A DNA stretch of 64,000 bases from Chryseobacterium candidae (GCF_004916905.1 NZ_SDLV01000031.1:219886-283885), one strand, 5' to 3'. Positions 18,322 through 27,757 are shown, counted from the stretch's first letter. The notes: generated from the letters alone by a model not told the origin. Program-made: numbers and translations.

Positions 18322-19977
18322 ATGAAATTACCTCCTGAATTAGAAGACCGGTATGTAAAAGAAGTCCTGTATAATTGGGCTTTAGAAAATCTTCCAAATG
18401 AGGAATGGAAACCTATTAAAGACTTTGAGAATTATGAAGTTTCGAATTACGGACGGATAAAGAGCCTTGGGCGATGGGTTATCGGATTGAAAGGGCAACG
18501 GGTGAAGCGTCCTGAAATCATAATAAAACTGACATTCTCAAAATTTGCCAATAATTATCTCAATCGTAATTTTTATAATGTTCACTGCTGTCTTGCATCA
18601 GAAGGAAAAAAATATAGAAATTCCGTACCTCGACTGGTGTATTATCATTTTGTTGAAAAATTTGATCTCGAGGACCGTTCTCTTGTTATTTCCTATAAAG
18701 ATGATAACAGGCTTCATATCCACAGCAGGAATTTGGAGAAGCTATCCATTAGTCAGGCACATTTTAAAAGATTTTGGGCAGATAGGGCTAAAAATCATAT
18801 AAGCGATTACCAGCAAGCCGTGAGCCAATATACTGTTGATGGTGATTTTGTAGCTGATTTCGACAGTATTAACGAAGCCAAAAATATACTTGGTATAGGA
18901 AGTAGGAATATCTTTACTGTAGTAAACAGAGAGGGGCTTACAGCAGGAGGATTCCGATGATTTTTAAAGGGGTATACTCCATCTGAAGAAGACTTCATAC
19001 TTCCTCCTGCAAAGGAAATATCGGATAAGTTGTTGAACAAGGCTTTATGGAAAAAATTAGGAAAGCCTGAAATCGATCAAAACAATCCGCCTGCCTGTAT
19101 GAATTTGTCGCTTAAAGATCTTCCCGGGGAAGAGTGGAAACCATTACCCGGCTTTGAAAAACAATTTTCCATCTCTAATAAAGGGCGGATAAAACGGCTC
19201 AATACCTGGACTGATAATAAGATTAAAACTTTTTTGAATGAGCATATCACTTCTCTTAACATGAATCGGCTGAAAAATACTGACACTTATTATATTTATG
19301 CCCTGCTAAACCATAATGGTAAAAGACCTCGTATCACAATTGCCCGTATGCTTTATTATTGTTTTGTTGAAACATTCGATCTGAATAATAAGTCTTTAGC
19401 TGTTGTCAATAAAAATAAGCCATTATGGGATATGGATCTCTCAAAGCTTTTTTTATATCATCAAAGGCAGCTGATTAAGGAATCAAAGGCATTAGCTCCA
19501 ATTAAGATACGGACAATACTGAATTCAAAAAAAAATTTTAATGACCTTTTATGGGAAAGATTCGGTAAGCCTTATATTGATAAAAATAGTCCTCCTGCCA
19601 TTTTGGATTTGTCACTTAAAAATCTTCCCGGGGAAGAATGGAAACCATTACCAGGCTTTGAAGGTAAATATGTAATTTCCAATAAAGGAAGGGTGAAGCG
19701 TTTGAGCGGATGGGGAGTCGGCACTCATTTTTACGGAGAGGAACAAATTGTATCCATTAACATTATGAAAGAAAACGAGTATTCTTACCTGGTATTTAGA
19801 GAGCATAAGAAGGAAAGTAGAAATGTAAACATACTTCCCCGGCTTCTTTACTATTGTTTTGTACAAGAATTCGATCTGAATAATAAAGCACTTGTGGTGG
19901 TCAATGAAAATGAGCCGATATGGGATATGCAGCTCTCAAAGCTCTCGTTACATTCTGCTGGATCCTTACGAAAATAG
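18322..19977 (+). pseudogene. NUMOD4-repeat protein gene split by an in-frame TGA
   Basis: Two readings (18322-18960 and about 19030-19977) are in the same frame and separated only by TGA at 18958-18960. Together they would encode about 551 residues with three NUMOD4 modules (EEWKP...F...SNYGRIKSLGRW; EEWKP...GRIKRL; EEWKP...GRVKRL) and a NUMOD1-like segment between the first and second (SQYTVDGDFVADFDS...GGFR). NUMOD1 segments usually continue GGFRW, so TGG to TGA is the likely change. NUMOD modules are DNA-binding parts of HNH homing-type endonucleases, but no HNH core is visible. The downstream part has no ATG of its own near the break. Confidence 0.75.
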
Positions 19978-20344
19978 GGCAACATACATTATTTGACACT
20001 AAAGAAAATATTTTATAATCTTCATATCCAGCAAAAAAGCCTCCTCGTAAAGGAGACCTAAAATGATGATTGTTGGAAAAGTTTTCATTTCAAATATAGT
20101 GATTCTAAACAGAATCAACTTACAAAAAAGGTATTACTAAAATTAAAGTAATATCAAAAAATATATATAAAATTTCAGACTTTGCTAAGAATACAATTAA
20201 TTAAGGGCGTAACGGGGTAATTTGCTAGCTATTATAGTATAGTGAATCTTTTTTATTGTACGAATAACGAATACAGATTATCAGGAATTAAAAAAATAAA
20301 AATTAACAATATTATTCTATATTTACAGGCTTAAAATCATTTTT
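19978..20344. other. Intergenic region, no gene seen
   Basis: About 370 AT-rich bases. A short stem CTCC...GGAG around 20041-20055 lies after the NUMOD4 gene. No reading frame of note occurs until the small gene at 20345. Confidence 0.5.
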
Positions 20345-20521
20345 ATGAAAGAACTATTAGAAAAAATTAACGCAGAATTTGAAACTTTTAAAACAGACTC
20401 TAACCTTCAGCTTGAAAAAGGAAATAAGGCAGCCGGAACAAGAGCAAGAAAAGCAGCGTTGGAATTAGCCAAGCTTCTAAAAGATTTTAGAAAAATTTCC
20501 GTCGAAGAAAGCAAGAAATAG
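20345..20521 (+). CDS. Histone H1-like protein (Hc1 type)
   Basis: A 58-residue, lysine-rich protein (MKELLEKINAEFETFK..., GNKAAGTRARKAALELAKLL..., ending EESKK). The GNKAAGTRARKAALEL stretch is characteristic of the short Hc1/histone-H1-like proteins that flavobacteria use as nucleoid-associated factors. A strong terminator follows directly, so it is a monocistronic gene. It is short enough to be missed by size cut-offs. Confidence 0.85.
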   Translation: MKELLEKINAEFETFKTDSNLQLEKGNKAAGTRARKAALELAKLLKDFRKISVEESKK

Positions 20522-20524
20522 TCA

Positions 20525-20558
20525 AAAGCTTCCTCTAGATGGAGGGAGCTTTATTTTT
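20525..20558 (+). terminator. Rho-independent terminator after the H1-like gene
   Basis: The stem AAAGCTTCCTC / GAGGGAGCTTT (one bulge) is followed by TATTTTTG. It lies four bases past the stop codon of the H1-like gene. Confidence 0.75.
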
Positions 20559-20702
20559 GTAACTCTATAATGAGCATTCATAAACCATTTACTCATTATA
20601 TCCTTTGGCAAAACCATTCATTATTGTAATTGTTGAAATTTATTTTTGCGCTTTTTGAGGAACTAAAACAAATAAACATCAATGCTTATATCTTTATAAG
20701 GA

Positions 20703-21410
20703 TCATTTTGGAGGTTTGATAGTGGGGATTGACTCTAAAGACAGTTTTTCATTATCAGTCCTGTTTTTTATATAGGGCAAAAGATTTTTCAATGTGGATT
20801 TCCAGTTGGTTATCGGTTTTCCTAAATTATTGCACCAATCATTATTGGTCCACAACGCATATTTTTCCTTAATATAAGACTTCATAGATATCTCATAGCC
20901 ATTTAGCGTACAGGCGTAGTCCATAAACTCTTTCAAAGTTGGTATTTTGGCTATTTTATAATATTTAGCCGTACTATTATCTAAGGATGCTTTCTCTTCC
21001 TGCTCTGTAGTTTTGGGAGTACTTAAGGCAGGTAGGCCTACCGATGAAAAATTTCTATTTCCGTCTATGACCGGAGTCCGAGGGTTATTTTTTCTTTTTA
21101 CCTTTTGATCCTTTTCATATTTTTGGGTTGATAGAGGATAATCTAGAACTATCCTGTAAGAACAGGAATACCCATTTTTACTTTCATACCGAACCAGCCC
21201 TGAGTTCCGCAACGCTTCTTTGGCAGATTTCACCGTTTTTCTCGTTATTCCTAATGTATCAGCAATTGCTACATTGGAAACAGTAACATCGTATTCGTTA
21301 TTATCGTTCGCCAATTTCAACAAATACAGGTATATTGCAACGGCAGTGGTACTTAGTTGTGCTTTTGGACCAGATTCCCAAAACTTTTGTATAAGCTCCT
21401 GATAATACAT
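20703..21410 (-). CDS. HTH/DnaD-like element replication or regulatory protein
   Basis: A 235-residue protein. Residues about 15-85 form a winged-helix segment (VAIYLYLLKLAND..., VSNVAIADTLGITRKTVKSAKEALRNSGL). After a Ser/Pro-rich linker, the C-terminal 70 residues (LKEFMDYACTLNGYE..., W..DWCNNLGKPITNWKSTLKN) resemble the DnaD-type tail found in initiator-like proteins. The last gene of a four-gene minus-strand operon at 20703-22503 of the kind that controls flavobacterial conjugative elements. Role in replication or control of the element is inferred. Confidence 0.7.
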   Translation of the reverse strand: MYYQELIQKFWESGPKAQLSTTAVAIYLYLLKLANDNNEYDVTVSNVAIADTLGITRKTVKSAKEALRNSGLVRYESKNGYSCSYRIVLDYPLSTQKYEKDQKVKRKNNPRTPVIDGNRNFSSVGLPALSTPKTTEQEEKASLDNSTAKYYKIAKIPTLKEFMDYACTLNGYEISMKSYIKEKYALWTNNDWCNNLGKPITNWKSTLKNLLPYIKNRTDNEKLSLESIPTIKPPK

Positions 21411-21412
21411 TG

Positions 21413-21664
21413 CTACTTCCTGGCAAAAAGTTCCAGTACTTTTTGCTTATCAATGATGATAATTTTCCCCTTTTGGATAATGGCTTCATCCAACATTCCT
21501 GAGGATTTTATTTCCGAAGCTTTTGAAACGGAACATCCCAGAACTTTTGCTAATCCTTTCAGTCCGTATTCATGCCTGTTTTCCGAATTGAGGTTTTTGA
21601 TAATTTCCAAAAATTCCTCGACAGTCAGCTTCCAAAGGGGTGTTTGCGGATCTATCTTTTTCAT
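21413..21664 (-). CDS. DUF3853 family protein
   Basis: An 83-residue protein with the DUF3853 pattern: TPLWKLTVEEFLEII near the start, then a helix-turn-helix-like segment GLKGLAKVLGCSVSKASEIKSSG. The family is common in Bacteroidetes mobile elements and is thought to bind DNA. Two bases separate its stop from the next start, so the two are likely coupled. Confidence 0.8.
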   Translation of the reverse strand: MKKIDPQTPLWKLTVEEFLEIIKNLNSENRHEYGLKGLAKVLGCSVSKASEIKSSGMLDEAIIQKGKIIIIDKQKVLELFARK

Positions 21665-21683
21665 TTCCTTTCTTTTATTGATT

Positions 21684-22223
21684 TTAGCTACCTTTGTTTT
21701 CCTTAGAAATCCAATTCCTTGCAGCAGCCTGCCAGCTGTTCATTAATTTCCCGTCACTTAATTTCCAATTCTGAGAATCATAAAAGGAATAAAACTCATG
21801 TGCCTGAACAGAAGGTAGATCACGTTCATTAAAATACAATTCTACTTCATGAAATTCAGGTGCAGAAAAGAGGCTTTCTTTTTGTACTGATAATTTTTGC
21901 TCCCGGAATGCTTTATGTACAGAACTTCCAGATTCCTCAAAGTCAACAATATCAACCAGGCTTCCAATATAAGGGTCGTAACTGGGGGAATACATAATGA
22001 ATCCTGCCAGATGTAATTCTTTAATACACTTATGATAGGTCCCAAGGGATTTTACCTTACCCAATCTCATGACCTCACCACGATAAACCCGAAAGGGGCT
22101 TTGAAACCTGTTCATGCTCCAGCATTGAAAAAGTGCAACATAAATACTGATATGGGATGGATGTAACCGGTTATCTTTAATCACATGCGCAAAAAAATTG
22201 ATGATATCTTTAGTCTGACTCAT
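21684..22223 (-). CDS. Mobile-element transcriptional regulator-like protein
   Basis: About 179 residues from the ATG at 22223 (MSQTKDIINFF). The N-terminal 85 residues look like a winged-helix replication or regulatory domain (HPSHISIYVALFQCWS..., RGEVMRLGKVKSLGTYHKCIKEL). The C-terminus ends in NSWQAAARNWI, similar in pattern to the tail of the 20703-21410 protein. Such pairs are typical beside rteC-like genes in flavobacterial elements. An upstream ATG at 22271 would overlap the preceding gene. Confidence 0.7.
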   Translation of the reverse strand: MSQTKDIINFFAHVIKDNRLHPSHISIYVALFQCWSMNRFQSPFRVYRGEVMRLGKVKSLGTYHKCIKELHLAGFIMYSPSYDPYIGSLVDIVDFEESGSSVHKAFREQKLSVQKESLFSAPEFHEVELYFNERDLPSVQAHEFYSFYDSQNWKLSDGKLMNSWQAAARNWISKENKGS

Positions 22224-22242
22224 GATTTCCTGTTTTCTGTGA

Positions 22243-22503
22243 CTATTTAGAATCCGTAAGCAGCTTCTCAATATCTTTGTAGTTATAATACAAGATCCCC
22301 CCTATCTTCATATAAGAAAGGGTTCCGTTAATCCTCAAATTCTGTAAGGTCCCGGAAGAGATATTCAGAAGCTTTTTGACCTCCGAAGTTCGAAGCCATA
22401 GTTTCTGTTCCGTCGTTTTTGTCTGAAGTATTTCTCTAATTGCCTCCAACAGCTCTATTTTAAATTGCTGAAGGTCTTCTTTGGTGATAATGGATATTGC
22501 CAT
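22243..22503 (-). CDS. Helix-turn-helix DNA-binding protein (excisionase-like)
   Basis: An 86-residue protein with a helical N-terminus and a MerR/excisionase-type winged helix in the second half (WLRTSEVKKLLNISSGTLQ, then YMKIGGILYYNYKDIEKLL). In Bacteroidetes elements these small proteins act as recombination directionality factors or operon regulators. First gene of the operon reaching to 20703. An AT-rich inverted repeat (AAATTTG...CAAATTT, 22510-22532) sits just before its start. Confidence 0.78.
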   Translation of the reverse strand: MAISIITKEDLQQFKIELLEAIREILQTKTTEQKLWLRTSEVKKLLNISSGTLQNLRINGTLSYMKIGGILYYNYKDIEKLLTDSK

Positions 22504-22552
22504 GATTTCAAAATTTGTTTGTTTGACAAATTTTCGAAATCAGGCCGGATTT

Positions 22553-22582
22553 CTTTCGGTAGGTCTTCGGTACTACCGAAAG
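22553..22582. promoter_or_regulatory. 10-bp perfect inverted repeat between rteC and the HTH gene
   Basis: CTTTCGGTAG at 22553-22562 and CTACCGAAAG at 22573-22582 form a perfect 10-bp stem with a 10-base loop. It is downstream of rteC and upstream of the HTH gene. It may be a terminator for rteC or an operator for the following operon; the minus-strand side lacks a clear T-run, which favours an operator. Confidence 0.5.
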
Positions 22583-22666
22583 ATTTTTATATACTCTCCA
22601 TCAATAAAGGAATTATTGAAAAAGCACTAATAATTCGATTTATAGTGTAAAAACAGGAAAAAATGC

Positions 22667-23518
22667 CTATTGATTACCATCCTGGAATGATTGATTCAAA
22701 TGGTCACTGAGCAGCTGAAGAAATTTAGTAGGGTTGGTTTTCCTGCTTTTTATCTCATGAAGTGTCTTATAAAAGTTTCCCAGGTTAATATTGAGTGATT
22801 TTTCGGTAAATTTAATAATCTCACTAAACTCAATATTGCCGCCATTAAATGAACGGGTATTGTGGAGCGCATACAAAAGCTCTACCAAAGCAGATTTTGA
22901 GGCCGACCATTGGAGCGGGGATTTATCGGTTATCTTTTCGTATACATACACATTAATTTCTGCAATAGATCTCAAAAGGTATTTTTCCAGTCGGTCATTG
23001 GCCATAATTTGGGAAATAAGGTGGTCATGTGAGGTGGCAAATTTTTCGTCATAATCATAAAGGCCGGCTTCTATTTTGGTTTTCAGGTCAAACTGATTCC
23101 GGACGAAATATTTTTGATCAAGATAGGTAGCCTTACGCCTATAATATTCGTAAAAATCGGTATGGTTTTCATAAAAATTTTTCAACACTTCCAATTCGCA
23201 TTCAAAATATTCTTTCAGGCTTAACTCTCCTGCATTTGGTTTGGCTGCCTCAATTGATAAAAGCTTTGAAAAATAAATAAACTGCGAAATGAAAACGGGC
23301 TTGATTTCCTTGAAGAAATAAACTTCGTCTGCAACAGTTGAAAACTGATATAAACTTACCTCCTGTTTTATGATTCTAATTACAGAATCAATTTCCATCA
23401 ATGATCTCTCATATAAATCAATAGGAATATTTTTTTGATCAAAACTAATCTGTTGAAGCTTTTTCCCTAAACTAGTCTCTAATCGCTTACACTTTTTAAA
23501 AAACGAATTGGCATGCAT
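22667..23518 (-). CDS. rteC: RteC-like regulator of conjugative transposon excision
   Basis: A 283-residue protein of the RteC family, including the characteristic central segment (EYFECELEVLKNFYENHTDFYEYYRRKAT...DQKYFVR) and a C-terminal helical part. In CTnDOT, RteC activates the excision operon by binding upstream of it. Here it lies directly upstream of the excisionase-like operon on the same strand, which fits that role. RteA and RteB, the sensor pair of CTnDOT, are not in the window. Confidence 0.88.
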   Translation of the reverse strand: MHANSFFKKCKRLETSLGKKLQQISFDQKNIPIDLYERSLMEIDSVIRIIKQEVSLYQFSTVADEVYFFKEIKPVFISQFIYFSKLLSIEAAKPNAGELSLKEYFECELEVLKNFYENHTDFYEYYRRKATYLDQKYFVRNQFDLKTKIEAGLYDYDEKFATSHDHLISQIMANDRLEKYLLRSIAEINVYVYEKITDKSPLQWSASKSALVELLYALHNTRSFNGGNIEFSEIIKFTEKSLNINLGNFYKTLHEIKSRKTNPTKFLQLLSDHLNQSFQDGNQ

Positions 23519-23597
23519 ATTTTAAATAATAAGATGAATTTTAAAGAATTATAACAAACGCTTAATGGTAAATTACACAGCATGAAACCCAATAAAA

Positions 23598-25232
23598 TTA
23601 TGAATCACCAGACTTATCATTGATTTTTTGAATATATTCCGAAGGCATTACACCTGTTAATTCTATAAAAGACTTAGAAAATTTGGGTCTGTTGGCAAAT
23701 CCACATTCATCAGCTAACGTATCAACGGAATACTTCCTCCATTCTGCACTTGTTCTTAGCTTTTCTATTACATACTCAAGCCGCAAGCTATTGAGATATG
23801 TATTATAACTTGTTCCTTTATATTCATTTATAACCGCCGATAAATAAGCAGTATTCGTTTTTAGCCTTTTCGCGAGGTCTTTTTGAGTAAGACCTTTTTC
23901 TAAATAAAATTTGTTTTGTTCCATAATTTTGAGCTTATCCAATATTTCATCTGCAAGGATCCTGGGCAGCTTAGATAGTTTAGTTGAAACCGTATTTTTT
24001 CCTAACGTCTGCTCACCAGCAATCTGGTATTTTTTAACTCTTTTTTTTACTTTAAAATATCTCACAGAAAGTAAAAGTAAAGCTCCGAAAGAAATCCCGG
24101 CTACAATATATCCGTAAAATGCTGAAGATTCCAATCTTTTTTTGGATGTAAGCAAGTCACTGGTATCATATTCTTTAGTGATTTTTCCTGAAAGGTATTT
24201 AAAATCATTATGCATCACCCGGTCAAAATGCAATAATTGTTTGGTATAATACAATTCTTTCTTATTGTCATTTTTATTTTTGTAGTGTGTGATAAGCAGT
24301 TCAAACGCTTCTCTTACCGAAGGATGTGCAAAATTTCGTTTCAGAAATATACTATCTACTTTTTCTAAATAATTAATCCCCTCATTTTCCCTGTGATTTC
24401 TTAATAGAATTTTACCTTTTAAAAAATAGATCAGCGATGCATTGGTAAAATCACTTTTCTTTTCAATGCCTGCCAAAGCAATATTAAAATCCGACAATGC
24501 CTCCCTTTCATTTTTTCTTAGGTAGTCTAGGATCCCGCTCAGCTTATAAAAATAGCTTCTTTCTATATAAAAATTTTTATCCTCGGCTGAAGCCTCCAAT
24601 CCTTCATTAATAAGATCGGAAACCTCTTTTATTTTTGATTGATAAAACAAACAGATACCCATCTGATGAAGGCTGTTCAGATATCCCTTCTTCATATTGT
24701 ATCGAAGATTGGGAAAATCTGCGGGAACGCTTGTATCTCTATAATAAGAACGGCACTTTGAAAAAAGTGTAAAGGCTTCTTCATAATATCCTAGATAACT
24801 TTTGACAACTCCTATATGGTACATATTCTTATGACGCAAATAGGGATCTTTACTTTTATCTAAATATTGCCAAGCCCTCAGATACTGATCAAGAGCCTTC
24901 TGATATTTTCTGTAGGTAAAATAGTAAACACTTCCTTTTGTAAGATAGGAATTCCCTATAAGATCGGGGTAACTTGTTTGGGAAGCAGCCCATACAGCAC
25001 TGTCCGAGTATTCAATTTTTTTATTTCTCGAAAAGCTGACGGCATCCCGATACGCCTGGGTCAGCTCCTTATAATTTTTAAATGCTTTCGCTTCTTTAAT
25101 ATAGGCATTGACAAATTCAAGGGCACGTTCATCGTTTTCTTCAAAATTATCATAACGTACCCTGTAATCAGAATATTTCTGACCATTAACCAAAAAGCAA
25201 AAGAACACGAAAAAACAGAATATTATTTTCAA
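23598..25232 (-). CDS. TPR-AraC transcriptional regulator, membrane-anchored
   Basis: A 544-residue protein with a signal segment, a TPR-rich exported sensor region (about residues 40-370), one membrane helix (about 378-397), and a cytoplasmic AraC-type DNA-binding domain at about 430-540 (LAKRLKTNTAYLSAVINEY..., LADECGFANRPKFSKSF). This architecture is common in Chryseobacterium, often beside SusC/SusD or small-peptide loci. It faces away from the peptide operon at 25537, and a palindromic repeat lies between them, so it probably controls that operon and perhaps the SusC/D genes. Confidence 0.85.
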   Translation of the reverse strand: MKIIFCFFVFFCFLVNGQKYSDYRVRYDNFEENDERALEFVNAYIKEAKAFKNYKELTQAYRDAVSFSRNKKIEYSDSAVWAASQTSYPDLIGNSYLTKGSVYYFTYRKYQKALDQYLRAWQYLDKSKDPYLRHKNMYHIGVVKSYLGYYEEAFTLFSKCRSYYRDTSVPADFPNLRYNMKKGYLNSLHQMGICLFYQSKIKEVSDLINEGLEASAEDKNFYIERSYFYKLSGILDYLRKNEREALSDFNIALAGIEKKSDFTNASLIYFLKGKILLRNHRENEGINYLEKVDSIFLKRNFAHPSVREAFELLITHYKNKNDNKKELYYTKQLLHFDRVMHNDFKYLSGKITKEYDTSDLLTSKKRLESSAFYGYIVAGISFGALLLLSVRYFKVKKRVKKYQIAGEQTLGKNTVSTKLSKLPRILADEILDKLKIMEQNKFYLEKGLTQKDLAKRLKTNTAYLSAVINEYKGTSYNTYLNSLRLEYVIEKLRTSAEWRKYSVDTLADECGFANRPKFSKSFIELTGVMPSEYIQKINDKSGDS

Positions 25233-25390
25233 AATAAAAATAAATTGACAATATAATGTTAAAAATATTACAAATATGATTCAAAATTAAGCAAAATGAA
25301 CCAAGCAAAAAATTATTTCTACACTTTAGAAACCGCATGTAACAAGCATAACATAAAACAATGATTTACAGTTAATTAAAATGCAAAACA

Positions 25391-25442
25391 TGTGGAGCCT
25401 ATTTATAAATAGGCTCCTAAAAATTTATAAATAGGCTCCACA
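25391..25442. promoter_or_regulatory. Palindromic triple repeat in a divergent promoter region
   Basis: TGTGGAGCCTATTTATAAAT (25391-25410) is exactly inverted at 25423-25442, and the intervening bases complete another half, so GGAGCCTATTTATAAAT occurs three times in alternating orientation. It lies in the 304-base gap between the AraC-type gene and the small lipoprotein gene. A regulator-binding site or a strong RNA hairpin are the two likely readings. Confidence 0.6.
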
Positions 25443-25536
25443 AATCTTTTTTTTCGAAAAATTCATGCTCTAAATTCGCTTTCAGAATTCTAAAAAAACT
25501 ACCGGCCGGGATTGTTAATTTTTTAATCCCAAAATC

Positions 25537-25764
25537 ATGAAAACCAAAATAGTAACGCTGCATATTTTTGCAGGAATTTTATTTTCTCTTATTATTTTAT
25601 CCTGTCGCGAAGAAAGTCTTCCTCAGATTCCTTATCCGGAGATGCCTGTTCTTACGACTGAAAGAATGGTCTCAAAAGTAGACAGTACCCAACTTGGAAA
25701 AGAAATGGAAATCGGTGAGACCGATCCGCCAAAAGACCGTGATAACTGGAAAGTCAATAAGTAA
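25537..25764 (+). CDS. Small lipoprotein
   Basis: A 75-residue protein with a lipoprotein signal peptide (lipobox SLIILSC, Cys at about 23) and a short polar mature part with many Pro, Glu and Asp. No family recognised. It begins an operon of small exported products with a MauE-like membrane protein. Confidence 0.7.
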   Translation: MKTKIVTLHIFAGILFSLIILSCREESLPQIPYPEMPVLTTERMVSKVDSTQLGKEMEIGETDPPKDRDNWKVNK

Positions 25765-25781
25765 TCAAATTTCGGACTAAT

Positions 25782-25949
25782 ATGGAAACTCAGCTGCCAC
25801 TCATCATTGAATCAGGAAACAACTGCCCGGTTAGCGGAATATGGAAAACCGTAGGACCTCTTACTACTACCATCACGGTAAATGAAAAATCTGCTATGCC
25901 TAACTATTGTGGTGTAAAAGTACGCTGGATATTGTTATACCATTGTTAA
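25782..25949 (+). CDS. Short Cys-containing peptide
   Basis: A 55-residue reading between the lipoprotein gene (17 bases upstream) and the MauE-like gene (9 bases downstream), which makes it very likely translated. It has no signal peptide. Cysteines are at 15, 43 and 55 (the last residue), with a Thr-rich centre. It could be a small signalling peptide, a modified-peptide precursor or a partner of the membrane protein. I do not recognise it. Confidence 0.6.
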   Translation: METQLPLIIESGNNCPVSGIWKTVGPLTTTITVNEKSAMPNYCGVKVRWILLYHC

Positions 25950-25958
25950 AATTTTAAT

Positions 25959-27485
25959 ATGAAAAAGAAACTGACACAATTTCCGATATGGATTGCTTAT
26001 TTTTTTATCCTGTTGTTTTGCTACGCAGCCATCAGCAAAATATTTGATTTTGAAAACTTTCAGGTTCAAATCGCGCAGTCTCCATTGTTAAGTGCTTATG
26101 CTATAATAATTACCTATGGAATACTTTTCCTTGAACTTTTGGTCTGCTTCTTTTTGATATTTGATAAAACGAGATTCATTGGATTGTATGGTTCCTACAT
26201 ACTGATGCTTCTCTTTAGTATCTACATTTATCTTATCCTCAATTATAGTGAGTTTATCCCCTGTTCCTGCGGTGGGATTCTTGAAAAAATAAATTGGCAA
26301 ACACATCTCATTTTTAACATAATATGCGTCGTGGTTGTTGTAATTGCCCTTAGTATAGACACGTATGCAAACCAGAAAAGACAAGGGAAGCTCTTCTTCA
26401 GCCTCCTAATCACAGCAGGGCTCTGTATTACCGGAATGCTCATCATGTATCAAAAGTCAGAATATATTCTTAAGAAAGATAATGGTTTTCAAAGAAGATT
26501 TTTACAGCATCCTATCCTTAAAAATGGTACGTATGATTTAAAACTGAACTCCTATTATTTTGCAGGCTTTTCAGGCGACACCCTATATCTCGGGAATTAC
26601 ACAGCGCCGTTCTCGCTCACAAAGATTACCAATTTTACGGGAATGGAACGAAGAAATCTGCAACTCAGCCGTACAGACATTAATTTCAGGTCTCCCATGT
26701 TTGAAATTACAGACGGTCTTATCACATTGTACGACGGAACAATCCCGATCATTTTTGAAGGAACAACCGGGAGCAATAAGCTCACTGAGCAAAATATTGG
26801 AAAAACTTATTTCAGGAAAATCAAACGAATTGACCATAATCATTTTGTCATAGGTGCTTTCCACCGCAAAAAGCAGATTCAGAGTCTGGGGATTATCAGT
26901 AAAGGGAGCAACGATTCTGTAAGATTTAATCCAGAGCTTTTGGAAAAGCATAAAGAAGGATTTTTTGAACCCGATGGGCAATTAAATTATGATTCTTTTA
27001 CAGGTAAGGTCATTTATGTTTACCATTATAAGAACAAGTTTGTAGTTACTGATCGAAATCTGAAACCAAAACATGTATTCAGAACTATTGATACCGTCAG
27101 CATCCCGCGACTAGGTCTTTCCCACTTAGCCGATGGCAGCAGAAAACTTAACAATCCCCTGGTGGTCAACAAAAGGTCGATTGCCTATAAAGGGGTTCTG
27201 TTTGTGGAGTCGGACCGCAAGGGAAAGCTGGAAAAAGACCGAGATAATAAAGCCATTATTCTTGATCTTTATTCTATTCAAGAGCAGAAATACCTTGGCA
27301 GTATCAGTATTCCCAACAGGAATAAGGAGCAACGTGTACAATTTACCATACATGGAAACCAATTGTATGTAATGATAGAAAATGAACTGATCAGATATCG
27401 TTTTGCGCAAAACATTACTCAACATTTCATTTCAGGGGAAGCCGAAAACCTGTTACAAAGAGTAGGCACCAATAATAATTTATAA
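25959..27485 (+). CDS. MauE/DoxX-like membrane protein fused to a large exported domain
   Basis: A 508-residue protein. The first 170 residues have four or five membrane helices and the CSCGG motif at about 102-106, as in MauE-type redox membrane proteins. The remaining 330 residues form an extracytoplasmic domain with repeated beta-like segments, probably a propeller. Such fusions occur in flavobacterial loci with DUF6520-type small secreted peptides. A role in disulfide transfer to the neighbouring Cys-containing peptides is inferred from the motif and the operon. Confidence 0.8.
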   Translation: MKKKLTQFPIWIAYFFILLFCYAAISKIFDFENFQVQIAQSPLLSAYAIIITYGILFLELLVCFFLIFDKTRFIGLYGSYILMLLFSIYIYLILNYSEFIPCSCGGILEKINWQTHLIFNIICVVVVVIALSIDTYANQKRQGKLFFSLLITAGLCITGMLIMYQKSEYILKKDNGFQRRFLQHPILKNGTYDLKLNSYYFAGFSGDTLYLGNYTAPFSLTKITNFTGMERRNLQLSRTDINFRSPMFEITDGLITLYDGTIPIIFEGTTGSNKLTEQNIGKTYFRKIKRIDHNHFVIGAFHRKKQIQSLGIISKGSNDSVRFNPELLEKHKEGFFEPDGQLNYDSFTGKVIYVYHYKNKFVVTDRNLKPKHVFRTIDTVSIPRLGLSHLADGSRKLNNPLVVNKRSIAYKGVLFVESDRKGKLEKDRDNKAIILDLYSIQEQKYLGSISIPNRNKEQRVQFTIHGNQLYVMIENELIRYRFAQNITQHFISGEAENLLQRVGTNNNL

Positions 27486-27487
27486 CA

Positions 27488-27757
27488 ATGAAAAAAATGA
27501 GAAAAATCGCATTGCCATTGGCTATCCTGTTAATCGGAGCAGGCAGCGTGTATGCTACCAATGTAGCATCAGAAACTAAAAAAGCTGATATTCCTGGATG
27601 GAAAATTGATCTTGAAAATCCGGAACAGCCTTGTGTCATGACAAGTCAGCTTTGTACGACAGATAATACTGGTATTGTCTGTACAGTAAGTGACGCTTCT
27701 GGTGTCCATGACCTGTATGAATCCAGTTGCGAAACAGAATTATTCAGAATTCCTTAA
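27488..27757 (+). CDS. DUF6520-type small secreted peptide
   Basis: An 89-residue exported peptide (signal peptide MRKIALPLAILLIGAGSVYA) with four cysteines in the mature part (QPC, LCT, VCT, SSCET). The pattern fits the DUF6520 family of small flavobacterial exported peptides. It starts three bases after the MauE-like gene and ends at a bidirectional terminator. The cysteine pattern and the CSCGG neighbour suggest disulfide formation. Confidence 0.78.
   Translation: MKKMRKIALPLAILLIGAGSVYATNVASETKKADIPGWKIDLENPEQPCVMTSQLCTTDNTGIVCTVSDASGVHDLYESSCETELFRIP

Noticed and set aside
25391..25442. Palindromic repeat as a CRISPR array
   Set aside because: Only three half-sites in alternating orientation, without regularly spaced unique spacers and without cas genes nearby.
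26560..26853. Plus- and minus-strand readings inside the MauE-propeller gene
   Set aside because: Out-of-frame shadows of the 25959-27485 gene.
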